Source of the DNA: Chloroflexota bacterium | Lineage (GTDB): Bacteria > Chloroflexota > Dehalococcoidia > SM23-28-2 > RBG-16-64-32 | Assembly (NCBI GenBank): GCA_022563285.1 | Contig: JADFNQ010000057.1 | Location: 1-7,570 of the forward strand | Length of the DNA: 7,570 nucleotides | Direction: 5' to 3' | Shown here: one piece after another, positions 1 to 5,158 of the stretch | How positions within the stretch are numbered: position 1 is the stretch's first letter | How the letters are laid out: the number at the start of each line of letters is the position of its first letter | Notes under the pieces: model-generated | Told to the model about the DNA's origin: nothing | The model's database searches: none | Seen by the model: the letters and a program-made list of their open reading frames with translations, nothing else | Program-made: the position numbers and the translations under genes

Positions 1-306
1 GTGCCGAAAACGCCTGGCGATCATCGTTTGTAGAACCGCTCCTAGATCATCCTGAGGCGCAGCGACGATTAAGTCCTTGGTCATCACGCCAGCCACAGTC
101 CGGGCAAGGACCGTCTCACTGCGGGCGGCCTCGCGAATGATATCGCGCTCAGAGATGATTCCGACTGGTTGTCCGCGTTCGTCCACGACGATGAGAGCAC
201 CGATGTCGTGCTCGACCAGTAGGTCGACAGCATCTTTGAGCGATTGATCGGGACGAACCGTAATCACGTTCAAACTCTTGGTGGCTAGGATTGACTCGAT
301 CTTCAT
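1..306 (-). CDS. CBS-domain protein, C-terminus cut by window edge
   Basis: The minus-strand frame from ATG at 306 stays open to base 1 and gives 102 residues. It begins MKIESILATKSLNVITV and contains the CBS core GALIVVDERGQPVGIISERD at about residues 37-56. A second repeat begins around VAGVMTKDLIVAAPQDDLG. Stand-alone two-CBS proteins usually have about 140-150 residues, so some 40 residues lie outside the window. CBS pairs typically bind adenine nucleotides and act as energy-sensing regulatory modules; the partner here is unknown. A clear Shine-Dalgarno (TGGAGG, 314-319) sits 7 bases upstream and supports the start. It is the last gene seen on this strand and follows the VOC gene with a gap of about 200 bases. 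The family is secure; the physiological role is not. Confidence 0.88.
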   Translation of the reverse strand, partial: MKIESILATKSLNVITVRPDQSLKDAVDLLVEHDIGALIVVDERGQPVGIISERDIIREAARSETVLARTVAGVMTKDLIVAAPQDDLGAVLQTMIARRFRH

Positions 307-394
307 TTAAGTGCCTCCACGGGAACTCGTCAGGTTCTCTTCTTCACCGCCCTTCGCCGATGCCGCGCGGCCAGTATCGGTCACATGAGAGCCG

Positions 395-400
395 ATTATG
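395..400 (-). promoter_or_regulatory. Candidate extended -10 box for the CBS gene
   Basis: The minus strand reads TGCCATAAT, an extended -10 (TG-N-CATAAT) with five of six bases matching TATAAT. Transcription would start near 388, leaving a leader of about 80 nt to the ATG at 306. The -35 region is poor, which is tolerated by extended -10 promoters. A 12-bp perfect palindrome (424-435) lies where the upstream promoter edge would be. This is a sequence match only. Confidence 0.35.
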
Positions 401-423
401 GCACGAGATCGCTCTATCACTGA

Positions 424-435
424 GATGATATCATC
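424..435. repeat. Perfect 12-bp palindrome, possible operator
   Basis: GATGATATCATC reads identically on both strands. It lies just upstream of the -35 position of the putative CBS-gene promoter, where an operator or activator site would fit. No second copy of the full palindrome was seen. A shorter palindrome, CGATATCG (958-965), lies upstream of the VOC gene. Chance occurrence is possible. Confidence 0.3.
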
Positions 436-507
436 CCGTACTGCGCCGTCCCGCCGAGGCCGTTTCTTGGTCTCCCCGTGCCGTCTCGTGTCGCCAGCAC
501 CCAATTC

Positions 508-864
508 TTACTTGGTAAGCAACTCCAGGCTGTGGCCGTTGGGGTCCTTGAAGTAGAAGCCGCGGCCTCCCCGGCGAACGTTGATCTGCATGTTGTCCTG
601 AGTGAAGGGTTCGCTACCGTAGGCGATGCCCTCCGCCTTCACCCGCTCGAAGATGGCGTCAAACTCCTCGTCGCTCACGCGAAAGGCGTAGTGATGGCTC
701 TCGAACCGGTCGCTGTTATCGAAGTCCAGGGTCAAGCTGTCATTAACCTGCACCGGCGCAAAGTGCCCCACGGGCCCTTTGTACTTAAGGCCGAAGATTT
801 TGGCGAAGAAGTTCGCGGAGGCCTCCTTGTCCGTAGCGGGAACGATGGTGTGGTCCAGGTGCAT
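508..864 (-). CDS. VOC (glyoxalase/bleomycin-resistance fold) family protein
   Basis: This 118-residue protein has the size of a single-module vicinal-oxygen-chelate protein. It starts MHLDHTIVPATDKEASANFF and shows the paired beta-alpha-beta-beta-beta pattern. The usual metal-ligand positions look occupied: His5 in the first strand, His57/His58 in the middle (ESHHYAFRV), and Glu114 in the closing motif GFYFKDPNGHSLELLT. A divalent-metal enzyme such as a lyase, isomerase or dioxygenase is therefore plausible, but the substrate cannot be read from sequence. A very strong Shine-Dalgarno (GGAGGAGGTGA, 868-878) precedes the ATG at 864 and fixes the start. It sits upstream of the CBS gene on the same strand with a spacer of about 200 nt that holds its own promoter candidate, so co-transcription is uncertain. 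Confidence 0.9.
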   Translation of the reverse strand: MHLDHTIVPATDKEASANFFAKIFGLKYKGPVGHFAPVQVNDSLTLDFDNSDRFESHHYAFRVSDEEFDAIFERVKAEGIAYGSEPFTQDNMQINVRRGGRGFYFKDPNGHSLELLTK

Positions 865-1001
865 CGGTCACCTCCTCCGAGCAACCTGCCCGACTTCCGG
901 CCGGCAAAACGGTACGCCGGGGCAGCATGTGTATCACATCACTACGACTTCATCATACGATATCGATGGGCAGCTTGTGGGCGGCGCTGTCGGCCAAGCC
1001 C

Positions 1002-1100
1002 CTAGCCGGCAGTGGTGTAGGCGATGCGCGTGCCGTCGGCGCTGGTGCAGAAGCGGATCTGGGGCTCTTTGTGGGGCGTCCCTCCTAGCTGGGGAAGCAT
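1002..1100 (-). pseudogene. Remnant of alpha/beta-hydrolase (cyclase/regulator-linked) N-terminus
   Basis: The minus strand from ATG at 1100 encodes 32 residues before TAG at 1002-1004. The stretch PQIRFCTSADGTRIAYTTAG matches, from memory, the N-terminal signature of alpha/beta-hydrolase proteins often fused to adenylate-cyclase or LuxR-type regulators, which normally continues with GEGPPLV and over 250 more residues. Here the stop falls exactly where that should follow, and none of the downstream sequence to 865 resembles the rest of the fold. An AGGAGG run (1081-1086) precedes the motif but lies inside this frame. The remaining spacer (865-1001 and 1101-1174) shows no further gene beyond the VOC ribosome site. 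The call rests on one recognised motif. Confidence 0.5.
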
Positions 1101-1174
1101 AGCGCCGATGGGGGAAGACGTCAAAAGCAGTCCGCCTGACCGATGCCAAGAGGCCGGGGCGCGTGTAAAGCCAG

Positions 1175-2050
1175 CTATATATCAGCGATTTTCGGGATGA
1201 CGTCGCGGCCGACTACCTCGAGCGGCTTCAACTCCTCGGCCGAGATCAGCGGCCCCAACACCGTCTGCACTCCAGCCTCCGAAAACATCCCCAGCTGCTG
1301 CACTAGCTGATCGGCGCCCGAACCGTCCCGGCCCACGTTCATTGGGAACAGAACCGTCTTCTCGATCTCGTCATAGTTTCGACCCTCCGCCTGACAGTGC
1401 TGGCGCAGCACATCGAGCTTGCCTTTAACGAGCGTCGGATCGCCGAACACGTTGCAGGCGTCAGCGTAGCGCGCGACCAGCCTCAGCGTCTTGCGCTCGC
1501 CGCCACCGCCGATGAGGATCGGCGGGCGTGGCTTACTCAACGGTTGCGGCGAGTTCAGCGTCTCCACTAGCTGGTAGTGCTTGCCCTCATATGGCCCGTT
1601 GTCGTCGCTCCACATCTGGAGGATGATCTGAATCGCCTCCTCCAACCGCTCGAACCGCTCCTTGAGGGGCGGGAACGGCACACCTAGCGCGTGGTGCTCG
1701 CGGTCGAACCAGGCGGCGCCGATGCCCAGCCAGGCCCGTCCGCCGGAGAGCACATCCAGCGTGCTGACCTGCTTCGCGAGAATGCCCGGATGCCGGTACG
1801 TGACCCCCGTGCATAGCACGCCCAGTTTCGCGCGCGAGGTGTGCGCGGCAATGTAGCCGAGGGCAGTGTACGCCTCCAGCATGTCCCGTTCCGCCGGACC
1901 GACCATGGGGATTTGGAAGTGGTGGTCCATCACCCAGATTGAGCTGAAGCCGGCGTCGTCTGCCGTCCCCACGATGTCGGCCAAGCGCGATCCCATCTCG
2001 GGCGGCCCTCCCGCCCAGGTAAAGTTCGGAATCTGAAGCCCTAGCTTCAA
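1175..2050 (-). CDS. F420-dependent LLM-class oxidoreductase, Rv1855c-like
   Basis: This 291-residue protein has the TIM-barrel layout of bacterial luciferase-like, coenzyme F420-dependent oxidoreductases. It begins MKLGLQIPNFTWAG, has the barrel motif WVMDHHFQIP (about 39-48), and the segment TGVTYRHPGILAKQVSTLD (81-99) followed by LSGGRAWLGIGAAWF (101-115). The later phosphate/cofactor region PILIGGGGERKTLRLVARYA starts near 177. These segments closely resemble the Rv1855c subfamily (TIGR03560 as I recall it). The enzyme would transfer hydride between F420 and an unidentified substrate in the cytoplasm. The start codon is TTG at 2050, supported by AAGGAAG 6-7 bases upstream. A TACAAT -10 candidate lies at 2130-2135 with no good -35. 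Length is normal and the gene looks intact. Confidence 0.93.
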   Translation of the reverse strand: MKLGLQIPNFTWAGGPPEMGSRLADIVGTADDAGFSSIWVMDHHFQIPMVGPAERDMLEAYTALGYIAAHTSRAKLGVLCTGVTYRHPGILAKQVSTLDVLSGGRAWLGIGAAWFDREHHALGVPFPPLKERFERLEEAIQIILQMWSDDNGPYEGKHYQLVETLNSPQPLSKPRPPILIGGGGERKTLRLVARYADACNVFGDPTLVKGKLDVLRQHCQAEGRNYDEIEKTVLFPMNVGRDGSGADQLVQQLGMFSEAGVQTVLGPLISAEELKPLEVVGRDVIPKIADI

Positions 2051-2056
2051 CGGGTG

Positions 2057-2063
2057 CTTCCTT
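2057..2063 (-). promoter_or_regulatory. Ribosome binding site that supports the TTG start
   Basis: The minus strand reads AAGGAAG six bases before TTG at 2050. No in-frame ATG near the conserved N-terminus competes, so this site decides the start of the F420-dependent oxidoreductase. Confidence 0.6.
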
Positions 2064-2176
2064 GTCTAGCGGTCTTGGCGGTCGTCGTTGGCTCTCTAGC
2101 TACTGGATGCGCGGCTCCATGGCGGGACTATTGTACACCCCTACTCGACTCGCTCTGCTGAAGGCCGTTGAGAGCG

Positions 2177-2219
2177 CCGGACTGGAAGTCCGGAGGTGTG
2201 CGCCGAGTGATGTTATCAC
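2177..2219. repeat. Two adjacent short perfect hairpins
   Basis: CCGGACT-gga-AGTCCGG (2177-2193) is followed by GTGAT-gtt-ATCAC (2207-2219). Together with the hairpin at 2239-2264 they make three stem-loops within 90 bases of the spacer between the tRNA and the oxidoreductase gene. No run of T follows either one, so neither is a classical intrinsic terminator. They could be RNA-processing structures or an unrecognised small RNA. No gene is supported between 2064 and 2285. Confidence 0.45.
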
Positions 2220-2238
2220 GACCCACTGCCTAGAAAGC

Positions 2239-2264
2239 AGATGGTCGTCACTCGACGACCGTCT
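2239..2264 (-). terminator. Candidate transcription terminator after tRNA-Gly
   Basis: A stem of AGA-x-GGTCGTC pairs with GACGACC-x-TCT around a 4-base loop, giving ten pairs with one internal mismatch. It lies 22 bases downstream of the tRNA 3' end on the minus strand. Only a short pyrimidine stretch (GCTTTCT) follows, not a proper T run, so termination is a guess from position. Confidence 0.35.
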
Positions 2265-2285
2265 GGTTGACCTCTCTTCTACTAT

Positions 2286-2360
2286 TGGAGCGGGCGACGG
2301 GGATCGAACCCGTGGCCCTCTGCTTGGGAAGCAGATGCTCTACCACTGAGCTACGCCCGC
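2286..2360 (-). tRNA. tRNA-Gly, anticodon CCC, CCA end encoded
   Basis: The minus strand folds as a full cloverleaf of 75 nt. The acceptor stem is GCGGGCG/CGCCCGC, the D arm begins GCTCAGTGGTAGAGC, the anticodon stem is TCTGC/GCAGA with loop TTCCCAA, and the T arm is ACGGG-TTCGATC-CCCGT. Anticodon CCC reads the GGG glycine codon. The discriminator base is T, as usual for bacterial tRNA-Gly, and CCA is encoded at 2286-2288. All stems are complete and no intron or mismatch is visible. Confidence 0.97.
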
Positions 2361-2393
2361 TCCGGAACGGCCCCGCTGGGGCCCAGCGTATCG

Positions 2394-2423
2394 ATTGTAG
2401 GTATCAGGCGGGTGGGGTGTCAA
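2394..2423 (-). promoter_or_regulatory. Sigma-70-type promoter of tRNA-Gly
   Basis: On the minus strand a perfect -35 TTGACA (2418-2423) is followed after 18 bp by TACAAT (2394-2399), a five-of-six -10. Transcription would begin near 2387, about 27 nt before the mature tRNA 5' end. That short leader holds a GCCCC-gct-GGGGC hairpin (2370-2382), which RNase P would remove. The -35 lies inside the last codons of the membrane-protein gene and the -10 lies just after its stop. Confidence 0.65.
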
Positions 2424-3252
2424 CGGAGGTCGCTACCTGCCGGGAGCTGACCCAGATGATCACCAGCGTCAGCAGCATCACCGTGAAACCCAGCACCGTC
2501 AGCGCCAGGTAGTTTCGTATCGGCACCCACATCGCTTCCACGCCAAGATCCAGGAGGCCGGAGACGAAAGGGTCCGCTCCTTCCTGCGCCGTTCGAAAGC
2601 CGAAGCGAACGGCCACCGCCGCCGCCAGAGATGGCAGCGCGGCCGCTATCGTCACAGCGCTGAGGGCGACTAGCCGCCCCCACGACCGCATCGATGCCAC
2701 GAGCATCACGGCGAACACCGCGGATAGCACGCCGAGCACGATAGCCGCGATCACTATACGGTCATGGTTCTTATCCGTTATCAGCCCCAGGCCGCGCTTC
2801 AAGGCGCCGGCGGCGGAGATCGTCTCGATGCTCTGCTCACTATCGAGGTCTGCGCCCGCCCAGGCTGACATCCCATCCTCGTAGAGCCGGGCCCCCGCTT
2901 CATTCAGGACACGCACTCGCAGCGCCGCCCCCTCCAGCGAGAGCGCATCGTCGCGGGGGATCTCCACCAGAATCGGAAAATCGGGCACGCGCACGGGATC
3001 AGCGCCCCCCTCACGCGCCTCCTCCTGCAACGCGGCCTGCAGGTCAGGCAGGATCGCATCGATGTTAGTGCCTACCGCTACGCTCCAGCGGAGGATGCGC
3101 TGGCCGGCGCCCTCAGAGCTGATCTGGGCAGCGTTGATGGCCAGGAACAGGAACAGCAGCATCACAGCCAGGGCGACGCCGATCACCCACTGAGAGGCGG
3201 CCCGAAGCAGTGCCGTAAAGGTGGAGCCGCTGTTGGCGGACGGCGCTGTCAC
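2404..3252 (-). CDS. Uncharacterised four-helix membrane protein
   Basis: I do not recognise this 282-residue protein. It has a hydrophobic helix near residues 22-40, then a long soluble segment (about 43-160) rich in charged residues. Three more helices follow, near 165-187, 193-213 and 248-271. The soluble loop probably faces outside, since the N-terminus is short and unsigned. It starts at GTG (3252) overlapping the RDD gene's TGA stop in GTGA, with a GGAG-type ribosome site about 7 bases upstream. The overlap implies translational coupling and a shared job with the RDD protein. No catalytic or binding motif is visible. Its 3' end carries the -35 of the downstream tRNA promoter. Confidence 0.8.
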   Translation of the reverse strand: MTAPSANSGSTFTALLRAASQWVIGVALAVMLLFLFLAINAAQISSEGAGQRILRWSVAVGTNIDAILPDLQAALQEEAREGGADPVRVPDFPILVEIPRDDALSLEGAALRVRVLNEAGARLYEDGMSAWAGADLDSEQSIETISAAGALKRGLGLITDKNHDRIVIAAIVLGVLSAVFAVMLVASMRSWGRLVALSAVTIAAALPSLAAAVAVRFGFRTAQEGADPFVSGLLDLGVEAMWVPIRNYLALTVLGFTVMLLTLVIIWVSSRQVATSVDTPPA

Positions 3253-3737
3253 GGCAGCTCCACCACCACCGTTCCGGCCAGCTGGTCATGCAGAGTACGG
3301 TTCTCCCTGTCGATCAGGGCGATGGCGATGCCCATGAGCAGCGGCACTACCGAGGCCGGATAGACGAACAGGCGAAGGGCGGCCCGCCCCAGGGAGACCC
3401 GACCGCCGGTGCGGGAGAGCAGTTTGATGCGCACAGCCATCATCCCCACGGTCTGCCCCCTCCAGGTCCAGAGGAGGAGATGGTACAGGGGCACAAAGGC
3501 GAAGATGTAGAGCGCCAGGATCCCGGCGGAGATCAGGAAAGCACGGTCAGAGGGGTTGCTATTGCTGCTGTCGATTAGCAAGAGCGCCAAAATGGCAGCC
3601 ACAAACAGCATGAAGATGGAGATAAGGACCAGGACATCGAGGATGAAGGCTACTACGCGAAGCTGCAGGCCGGCGTAAGCGAGGGGTGCGGGCTGGCCGC
3701 CGAGAACGGGGGTGGCGGCCCGTTGAGATGGAGCCAT
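3249..3737 (-). CDS. RDD family membrane protein
   Basis: This 162-residue protein has the RDD layout. An Arg-Asp pair lies in the first helix (LRVVAFILDVLV, Arg27 and Asp34). The central segment WTWRGQTVGMMAVRIKLL is typical of the family. The C-terminal signature is DRENRTLHDQLAGTVVV (143-159). Hydrophobic helices lie near 26-53, 67-92 and 122-142. RDD proteins are integral membrane proteins; some are linked to ion transport, but most have no defined role. The gene overlaps the next membrane gene by four bases, so the two are likely one operon and perhaps one complex. A perfect -10 box lies only about 12 bases ahead of the ATG and there is no Shine-Dalgarno, which fits a nearly leaderless transcript. 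Confidence 0.92.
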   Translation of the reverse strand: MAPSQRAATPVLGGQPAPLAYAGLQLRVVAFILDVLVLISIFMLFVAAILALLLIDSSNSNPSDRAFLISAGILALYIFAFVPLYHLLLWTWRGQTVGMMAVRIKLLSRTGGRVSLGRAALRLFVYPASVVPLLMGIAIALIDRENRTLHDQLAGTVVVELP

Positions 3738-3748
3738 CGTCTGGCGGG

Positions 3749-3777
3749 ATTATAGCACGCGCTCTGTGGAGACTAAA
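3749..3777 (-). promoter_or_regulatory. Promoter of the RDD operon, near-leaderless
   Basis: The minus strand carries a perfect TATAAT at 3749-3754. A weak -35 (TTTAGT, 3772-3777) lies 17 bp upstream. Transcription should start near 3742, leaving about five nucleotides before the ATG at 3735-3737. It points away from the plus-strand promoter at 3814, so the two form a divergent pair about 40 bp apart. Confidence 0.55.
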
Positions 3778-3813
3778 GGCACAGCTTTTTTATGAATTAT
3801 CTTCAGCGACCCA

Positions 3814-3842
3814 TTGACAACGACGGGGGCCGCTGATAATAT
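3814..3842 (+). promoter_or_regulatory. Plus-strand promoter ahead of the heptose operon
   Basis: A perfect TTGACA (3814-3819) and TAATAT (3837-3842, four of six) are separated by exactly 17 bp. The DNA just upstream (3785-3800, CTTTTTTATGAATTATC) is the most AT-rich patch in the window and could act as an UP element. The predicted start near 3849 leaves about 600 nt before the first sugar gene at 4457. No better promoter was found closer to that gene. Confidence 0.5.
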
Positions 3843-3877
3843 CAACCGTCCACTGCCGAGTTCCGGCCCCGCCCCTC

Positions 3878-3898
3878 CGGTGACGCACCCCGTCACCG
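3878..3898. repeat. Inverted repeat, 8-bp arms
   Basis: CGGTGACG (3878-3885) and CGTCACCG (3891-3898) are perfect reverse complements around CACCC. The element starts about 30 bases after the predicted transcription start. It could be an operator or the first hairpin of the leader RNA. Confidence 0.5.
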
Positions 3899-4022
3899 AC
3901 CTAAGCGAGCCGCCGTTACGGCAAGCCTCAAGTGCCCTTTCCCCGGCTCTCCGGCTAATCCTAATTAGTGCACAGGGGCGCTCCTTGCGCTCTGGAGAAG
4001 CTTGTAGGAGACGGCACGCATC

Positions 4023-4469
4023 ATGGCGCCAGGACAACATCGCACGGAAAGAGGAGCCGTTTCAGCGTCGGACGCTGTAGCGGCTCCTCTTTCTCTCCCG
4101 CAGCGGCCGCAATGGCCCCGGGCGGGAGCCGCGCCAGCTGATGCGTTTGCGGCCATCGGCGTCGGGGAATCACTACACCTCCGCTCCGGCGCCATCAACC
4201 TTGAGGGAAAGGGCGGTGTCAGCGTACAAGCGGCGACCTTCTTGGAGGGCGACGAACCGAATATCGAGGCGGTCTTTGTGCAGGTCGCCGCTTGTGAGGC
4301 CCTGAGCGACGGCATCGCCCCACCCCTAACCCTGCCGTCGTCGGGCGTGGTGAGCACCGGGAACAGGCGAGGTATGCAGGTTGAGGGGTTGACAGACCGG
4401 TGCCGCCACGCCCAGACGGCATTCTCAGTGGTGGAGAGCGTTGAGGAGGGGCGACTATGCAGATGCTGA
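4023..4469 (+). CDS. Doubtful open frame in the leader region
   Basis: A 148-codon frame opens at ATG 4023 and ends inside hddC, overlapping it by 13 bases. For the 110 codons from 4128 I count about 71% G+C at position 1, 51% at position 2 and 75% at position 3, which resembles coding DNA. The product (including LEGDEPNIEAVFVQVAACEA) matches no family I can name with confidence. Against it: the start has only a distant AGGAG 12 bases upstream, its first 25 codons form the long hairpin, and the frame crosses the 14-bp inverted repeat. The opposite strand is also open here, so GC-rich chance openness is plausible. If real, it would be a small leader-encoded protein translated into hddC. Confidence 0.22.
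   Translation: MAPGQHRTERGAVSASDAVAAPLSLPQRPQWPRAGAAPADAFAAIGVGESLHLRSGAINLEGKGGVSVQAATFLEGDEPNIEAVFVQVAACEALSDGIAPPLTLPSSGVVSTGNRRGMQVEGLTDRCRHAQTAFSVVESVEEGRLCRC
4047..4093 (+). repeat. Long near-perfect hairpin in the leader
   Basis: Thirteen bases (4047-4059, GAAAGAGGAGCCG) pair perfectly with 4081-4093. Inside, CAGCGT (4063-4068) pairs with ACGCTG (4072-4077) around a CGG loop, joined by a short three-base internal bulge region. The stem totals about 19-21 pairs. Pyrimidines follow (TCTCTCCCG) but no real T run, so it is not a standard intrinsic terminator. The next stem (4095-4128) begins one base later, so the two could stack. Confidence 0.8.
4226..4295 (+). repeat. Perfect 14-bp inverted repeat
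   Basis: ACAAGCGGCGACCT (4226-4239) is the exact reverse complement of AGGTCGCCGCTTGT (4282-4295), with 42 bases between. By rough estimate this is unlikely by chance in a spacer of this size, even at high GC. It is the strongest single argument for RNA structure here. Confidence 0.8.
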
Positions 4470-5158
4470 TTCTGGCCGGCGGACTGGGCACCCGACTGCG
4501 ACCGCTCACCGAGCGCGTGCCGAAATGTATGGTGCCGGCGGAGGGCAAGCCGTTTCTGGAGCACCAGCTGCGTCTGCTGGCCTCCCGCGGCGTGCGCGAC
4601 ATCGTTCTCTGCCTGGGTCATCTGGGTGAGCGTGTCCTGGAGTACTTCGGAGACGGGCACCGGTTCGGAGTGAATCTGACCTATGTCTGGGAGCGCAGCC
4701 AGCTGCTGGGCACCGCCGGCGCCATTCGCAACGCGGAGGCGGTGCTGGCCCCGGAGTTCTTCGTCTCCTACGGAGACTCCTACCTCCTCTTGGAATACAG
4801 GGCAATCATGAGGCGGTTCCGAGAGTCGGACACCCTGGCCATGATGGTCGTCTACCGCAATGAAGACCGGCTGGCGCCGAGCAACGTGGTGATCCGCGAC
4901 GGCCACGTCACCGACTACGACAAGCGCACTCGGCTACCCGGAATGGTGTACGTCAACCAGGGGCTGTCCGTGCTGCGGCGTCGCTCTCTGAGGCTGATCC
5001 CGCCCGGCATCCCCTTCTCACAGGAGCAGTTCTACCAGATGCTGATTCGCCGACAGCAACTCCTCGCCTTCGAAACGAAGCAGCGCTTCTACGAGATCGG
5101 CTCCTTCCAGGGGCTGGAAGAGTTCCGCCATCTGGTCGCCCTGGGGGCACGGGCATGA
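4457..5158 (+). CDS. hddC: Sugar-phosphate nucleotidyltransferase, HddC-like
   Basis: This 233-residue protein is an NTP-transferase of the glucose-1-phosphate thymidylyl/mannose-1-phosphate guanylyl superfamily. It begins MQMLILAGGLGTRLRPLT, the nucleotide-binding loop, followed by the PK signature (Lys23). GTAGA lies at 85-89 and YGDSY (105-109) has the metal-binding Asp107. The downstream kinase, SIS and GmhB-like genes point to activation of D-glycero-D-manno-heptose 1-phosphate, probably with GTP, giving the nucleotide-heptose donor. Nucleotide choice is inferred from context and not visible in residues. GAGGAGGGG lies 5 bases before the ATG at 4457; Met3 is a less likely alternative start. 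The stop overlaps the kinase start in ATGA. Length suits the short, single-domain members of the family. Confidence 0.88.
   Translation: MQMLILAGGLGTRLRPLTERVPKCMVPAEGKPFLEHQLRLLASRGVRDIVLCLGHLGERVLEYFGDGHRFGVNLTYVWERSQLLGTAGAIRNAEAVLAPEFFVSYGDSYLLLEYRAIMRRFRESDTLAMMVVYRNEDRLAPSNVVIRDGHVTDYDKRTRLPGMVYVNQGLSVLRRRSLRLIPPGIPFSQEQFYQMLIRRQQLLAFETKQRFYEIGSFQGLEEFRHLVALGARA

Larger units (their letters stand above)
3849..4456 (+). ncRNA. Putative long structured leader or independent RNA
   Basis: This roughly 600-nt spacer between a good promoter and the sugar operon holds no gene that I recognise. It is unusually rich in complementary segments: 3878-3898; CTCCGG/CTGGAG (3949-3954/3992-3997); the long hairpin 4047-4093; CTCCCGC/GCGGGAG (4095-4101/4122-4128) enclosing GGCC/GGCC; GGCGTCGG/CCGGCGCC (4158-4165/4186-4193); a 14-bp repeat (4226-4239/4282-4295); and CGACGGCA/TGCCGTCG (4307-4314/4333-4340). 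The stems are ordered and do not overlap, as in a folded RNA. I checked by eye for TPP, cobalamin, SAM, glycine, c-di-GMP and fluoride riboswitch cores and for RNase P and tmRNA signatures and saw none. Its boundaries, and whether it stops before the operon, are unknown. Confidence 0.4.

Noticed and set aside
307..504. 65-codon minus-strand frame ending directly before the CBS gene
   Set aside because: It starts at TTG with no ribosome site, has a low-complexity Arg/Glu/Gly composition, and covers the likely CBS promoter and the palindrome. The abutting stop looks coincidental.
478..1102. Plus-strand frames opposite the VOC gene
   Set aside because: They are reverse-strand shadows of a convincing VOC gene with a strong ribosome site.
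4047..4093. Intrinsic terminator
   Set aside because: The stem is strong, but the following bases are mixed pyrimidines with C, without a T run on either strand.
4389..4394. TTGACA close to hddC as a nearer promoter
   Set aside because: No acceptable -10 hexamer occurs 16-18 bp downstream.
3965..4906. 313-codon minus-strand frame across the leader and hddC
   Set aside because: It lies antisense to the clear nucleotidyltransferase, is rich in Ser/Thr/Pro/Arg as expected of antisense GC-rich DNA, and has no family resemblance.
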